A stretch of DNA of 15,671 nt, taken from Solobacterium sp. (GTDB lineage: Bacteria; Bacillota_I; Bacilli_A; Erysipelotrichales; Erysipelotrichaceae). Positions 14,052-15,671 of the stretch are shown one piece after another (position 1 is the stretch's first letter; the number at the start of each line of letters is the position of its first letter). Both the position numbers and the translations under genes were made by a program. The stretch spans positions 1 to 15,671 of the forward strand of contig JAEEYJ010000013.1 in NCBI GenBank assembly GCA_016291725.1, in the 5' to 3' direction. Below the pieces are notes generated by a model, which saw only the letters and a list, made by a program, of their open reading frames with translations, was not told where the DNA came from and made no database searches.

Positions 14052-15671
14052 ATGAGAATACCGCAGAAAAGCGAAGTGCGCCATGTATCGGCCAATATCA
14101 GGGATCTGGAAAGCCAACTGAAGCAGATCATCGGTTCAGAGAAAACCGATGAGAAGAGGATCCGCCGGGCAGTGGACAACCATACGGAAGCCTCTGTGAT
14201 GGAGATCCTGAACCGGACGGATGTCGAAGAACTGAACCGTTCCGGGGAGAGAATACGGGTCAATGCGCTGCGGAAGGAAGGGTATACTTCCATCGGGCAG
14301 CTGGTCGGAAAATCGTATTCGAAACTGGAAGGACTGGAAGGTATCGGTGAGCAGAGTGCATCCTTGATCCGCCGCAAAGTGAAGCAGATGTACAAAGAAC
14401 TGAAGGAGCAGGTACCGCTGCGCATCCGGACAGACAATCCGGAAAAGGAAGACAGGGAACTGGTACAGGCACTGTACATCTATCTCAACAGCAAGGAAGT
14501 GCGCAGTGAAGCAGATAAACTGTACCGTGCCAATCATGAACAGATCAAACAGGATCTGAAGCAGGCTGCTGTGCTGGAAGGCTCTCTGCGGCGGCTGTTT
14601 GCGGGCAGGGGGCGGAAGGAAGAAGCAGCGCAGGCGTATGAAGCGCTCCGGCAGCTGGATACCAAAGCCTACCGGAAACAGGTCATGTCCCTGGTCCAGC
14701 AGCACCGCAGCGTCAACCGCACGGTCAGCGAGATCTGCATGGAGGCGTTCCGTCGGAATGCGGCGTTGTACTACGCTGCATTGAGTTCCTTTGATGACCG
14801 TCCCGTAAAGATCGATCATTACGGATTGTCCGATGAGCTGATTGAATCCATCGATGCGGTGGAACTGTCGGCCAGGCATCTGAAGGCTGTTCTGCGGCCG
14901 TACCAGGCTTTCGGTGTGAAGTATATACTGCATCAGAAGAAGGTCATGCTCGGGGATGAGATGGGTCTTGGCAAGACGGTGGAAGCGATTGCGGTCATGA
15001 CCAATCTTGCCGCACAGGGAATGAACCGTTTTCTGGTGGTATGCCCGGCCAGTGTGATCGTGAACTGGGAAAGGGAGATCAGGAAGTTTTCTGATCTGGA
15101 ACCTAGATTGATCCGGGGATATGATGTCCGCGGCCTGCAGGAATGGCTGGCAGACGGCGGTGCAGGCATCACGACCTATGAAACGATTGTCCGGATGTCT
15201 CTTCCGCCGGAAATCCGGCTGGACCTGCTGGTAGCCGATGAAGCGCACTATGTGAAGAATCCCTCTGCTCTGCGTACAGCTGCGATGCGCCGGCTGACGA
15301 TGCAGGCAGACCGCATTCTCTTCATGACCGGTACACCGCTGGAAAACCGGGTGGAGGAGATGAGCCTGCTGGTCGGGATGCTTTCCCGCAGTACCTGGGA
15401 GGAGCTCAGCCATTATGACAGTATCTCCTCGGCACCGAAATACCGCCGGATCCTGGCACCGGTCTATCTGCGCAGAAGAAGGGAAGATGTACTGAATGAG
15501 CTTCCGGAAAAGGAAGAGATTGAAAACTGGGTGGAGATGACAGAGGAAGACCAGCAGCGTTACCGCGCTGCGCTGCGGGCAGACCGCTTCATGGATCTGC
15601 GCCGGGTATCCTGGCAGACAGAAGACCTTGAACAGTCCGCCAAGGCGATGCGCCTGCTGGAGATCTGTGAA
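14052..15671 (+). CDS. Snf2-family helicase-like ATPase with an N-terminal helix-hairpin-helix, partial (C-terminus off the right edge)
   Basis: 540 codons visible, no stop before the window ends. Residues about 78-112 (EGYTSIGQLVGKSYSKLEGL to EGIGEQSASLIRRKV) form a helix-hairpin-helix-like DNA-binding motif. Residues about 113-275 are mainly charged helices with no recognised domain. The first RecA-like lobe of a Snf2 motor begins at LRPYQAFGVKYILHQKK (281-297): Walker A GDEMGLGKT (301-309, Lys308), motif Ia VVCPASVIVNWEREI, Walker B DEAH (396-399), motif III FMTGTPLENRVEE (from 424). The second lobe lies beyond the edge. Snf2 proteins translocate on double-stranded DNA and remodel protein-DNA complexes; no partner (methylase, nuclease, phospholipase) is adjacent, so a defence role is not indicated. 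The usual bacterial SWIM zinc finger is absent from this N-terminus. The start has no Shine-Dalgarno and follows TATAAT by 7 bases. Confidence 0.9.
   Translation, partial: MRIPQKSEVRHVSANIRDLESQLKQIIGSEKTDEKRIRRAVDNHTEASVMEILNRTDVEELNRSGERIRVNALRKEGYTSIGQLVGKSYSKLEGLEGIGEQSASLIRRKVKQMYKELKEQVPLRIRTDNPEKEDRELVQALYIYLNSKEVRSEADKLYRANHEQIKQDLKQAAVLEGSLRRLFAGRGRKEEAAQAYEALRQLDTKAYRKQVMSLVQQHRSVNRTVSEICMEAFRRNAALYYAALSSFDDRPVKIDHYGLSDELIESIDAVELSARHLKAVLRPYQAFGVKYILHQKKVMLGDEMGLGKTVEAIAVMTNLAAQGMNRFLVVCPASVIVNWEREIRKFSDLEPRLIRGYDVRGLQEWLADGGAGITTYETIVRMSLPPEIRLDLLVADEAHYVKNPSALRTAAMRRLTMQADRILFMTGTPLENRVEEMSLLVGMLSRSTWEELSHYDSISSAPKYRRILAPVYLRRRREDVLNELPEKEEIENWVEMTEEDQQRYRAALRADRFMDLRRVSWQTEDLEQSAKAMRLLEICE

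Noticed and set aside
14136..15413. 425-codon minus-strand open frame opposite the Snf2-like gene
   Set aside because: Antisense shadow: the plus strand carries Walker A, DEAH and motif III in order.
5834..15671. Defence island built around the patatin-like protein and the Snf2-like ATPase
   Set aside because: Both families occur in anti-phage systems, but here they are about 8 kb apart, in different transcription units, with housekeeping genes between and no cyclase, methylase, nuclease or sensor nearby.

Overview
The window (about 53% GC by eye) looks like chromosomal DNA of a low-complexity-regulation Firmicute, most likely a higher-GC member of the Erysipelotrichia or a related anaerobe. 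This is an impression from protein style (Shine-Dalgarno motifs of the AGGAGG type, a Firmicutes-type dUTPase with an N-terminal extension, a long Ddl variant, paired short CHR transporters), not a database result. Genes are tightly packed, several pairs overlap by 4 to 8 bases, and no insertion sequence, integrase, phage gene or CRISPR array is visible. It reads as core chromosome, not an accessory island.

Layout. (1) 1-813, minus: a lipoprotein with a rhodanese-like domain followed by the start of a thioredoxin-like domain, cut by the left edge. (2) A divergent promoter region at about 814-928, then a three-gene plus-strand operon at 929-3782: a membrane-anchored phosphodiester glycosidase (NAGPA/EpsL-like), a single-pass membrane protein of unknown function, and a trimeric-type purine nucleoside phosphorylase. 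(3) A bidirectional terminator at 3782-3811, shared with a convergent minus-strand operon (5752 down to 3824) of a D-Ala-D-Ala-ligase-family enzyme followed by DeoD, the hexameric-type purine nucleoside phosphorylase. (4) A second divergent promoter region at about 5753-5833, then a seven-gene plus-strand operon (5834-12084): patatin-like phospholipase, dUTPase, methionine aminopeptidase, a cytoplasmic YwrD-type gamma-glutamyltransferase, two half-size chromate transporters, and a TtcA-like tRNA thiolase; it ends in a strong terminator at 12083. (5) A short RNA-rich gap with tRNA-Arg(CCG) on the minus strand, its promoter and terminator, and a minus-strand trace of a tiny membrane protein with its own terminator. 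(6) An M32 carboxypeptidase (12517-14010) with its own promoter and terminator. (7) A Snf2-type helicase-like ATPase with an N-terminal helix-hairpin-helix, starting at 14052 and cut by the right edge.

Themes. Purine salvage is represented by two unrelated phosphorylases placed tail to tail. Peptide and amino-acid processing is represented by Map, GGT and M32. The most suggestive neighbourhood is GGT plus paired CHR transporters, which resembles the ywrD / ywrB-ywrA neighbourhood of Bacillus subtilis. A second recurring signal is a -10 box placed so close to the start codon that there is little or no 5' leader (14052 clearly, 5834 probably, 917/929 possibly). I did not find a defence system, biosynthetic cluster or other clearly undescribed multi-gene system; the best leads are listed as findings.
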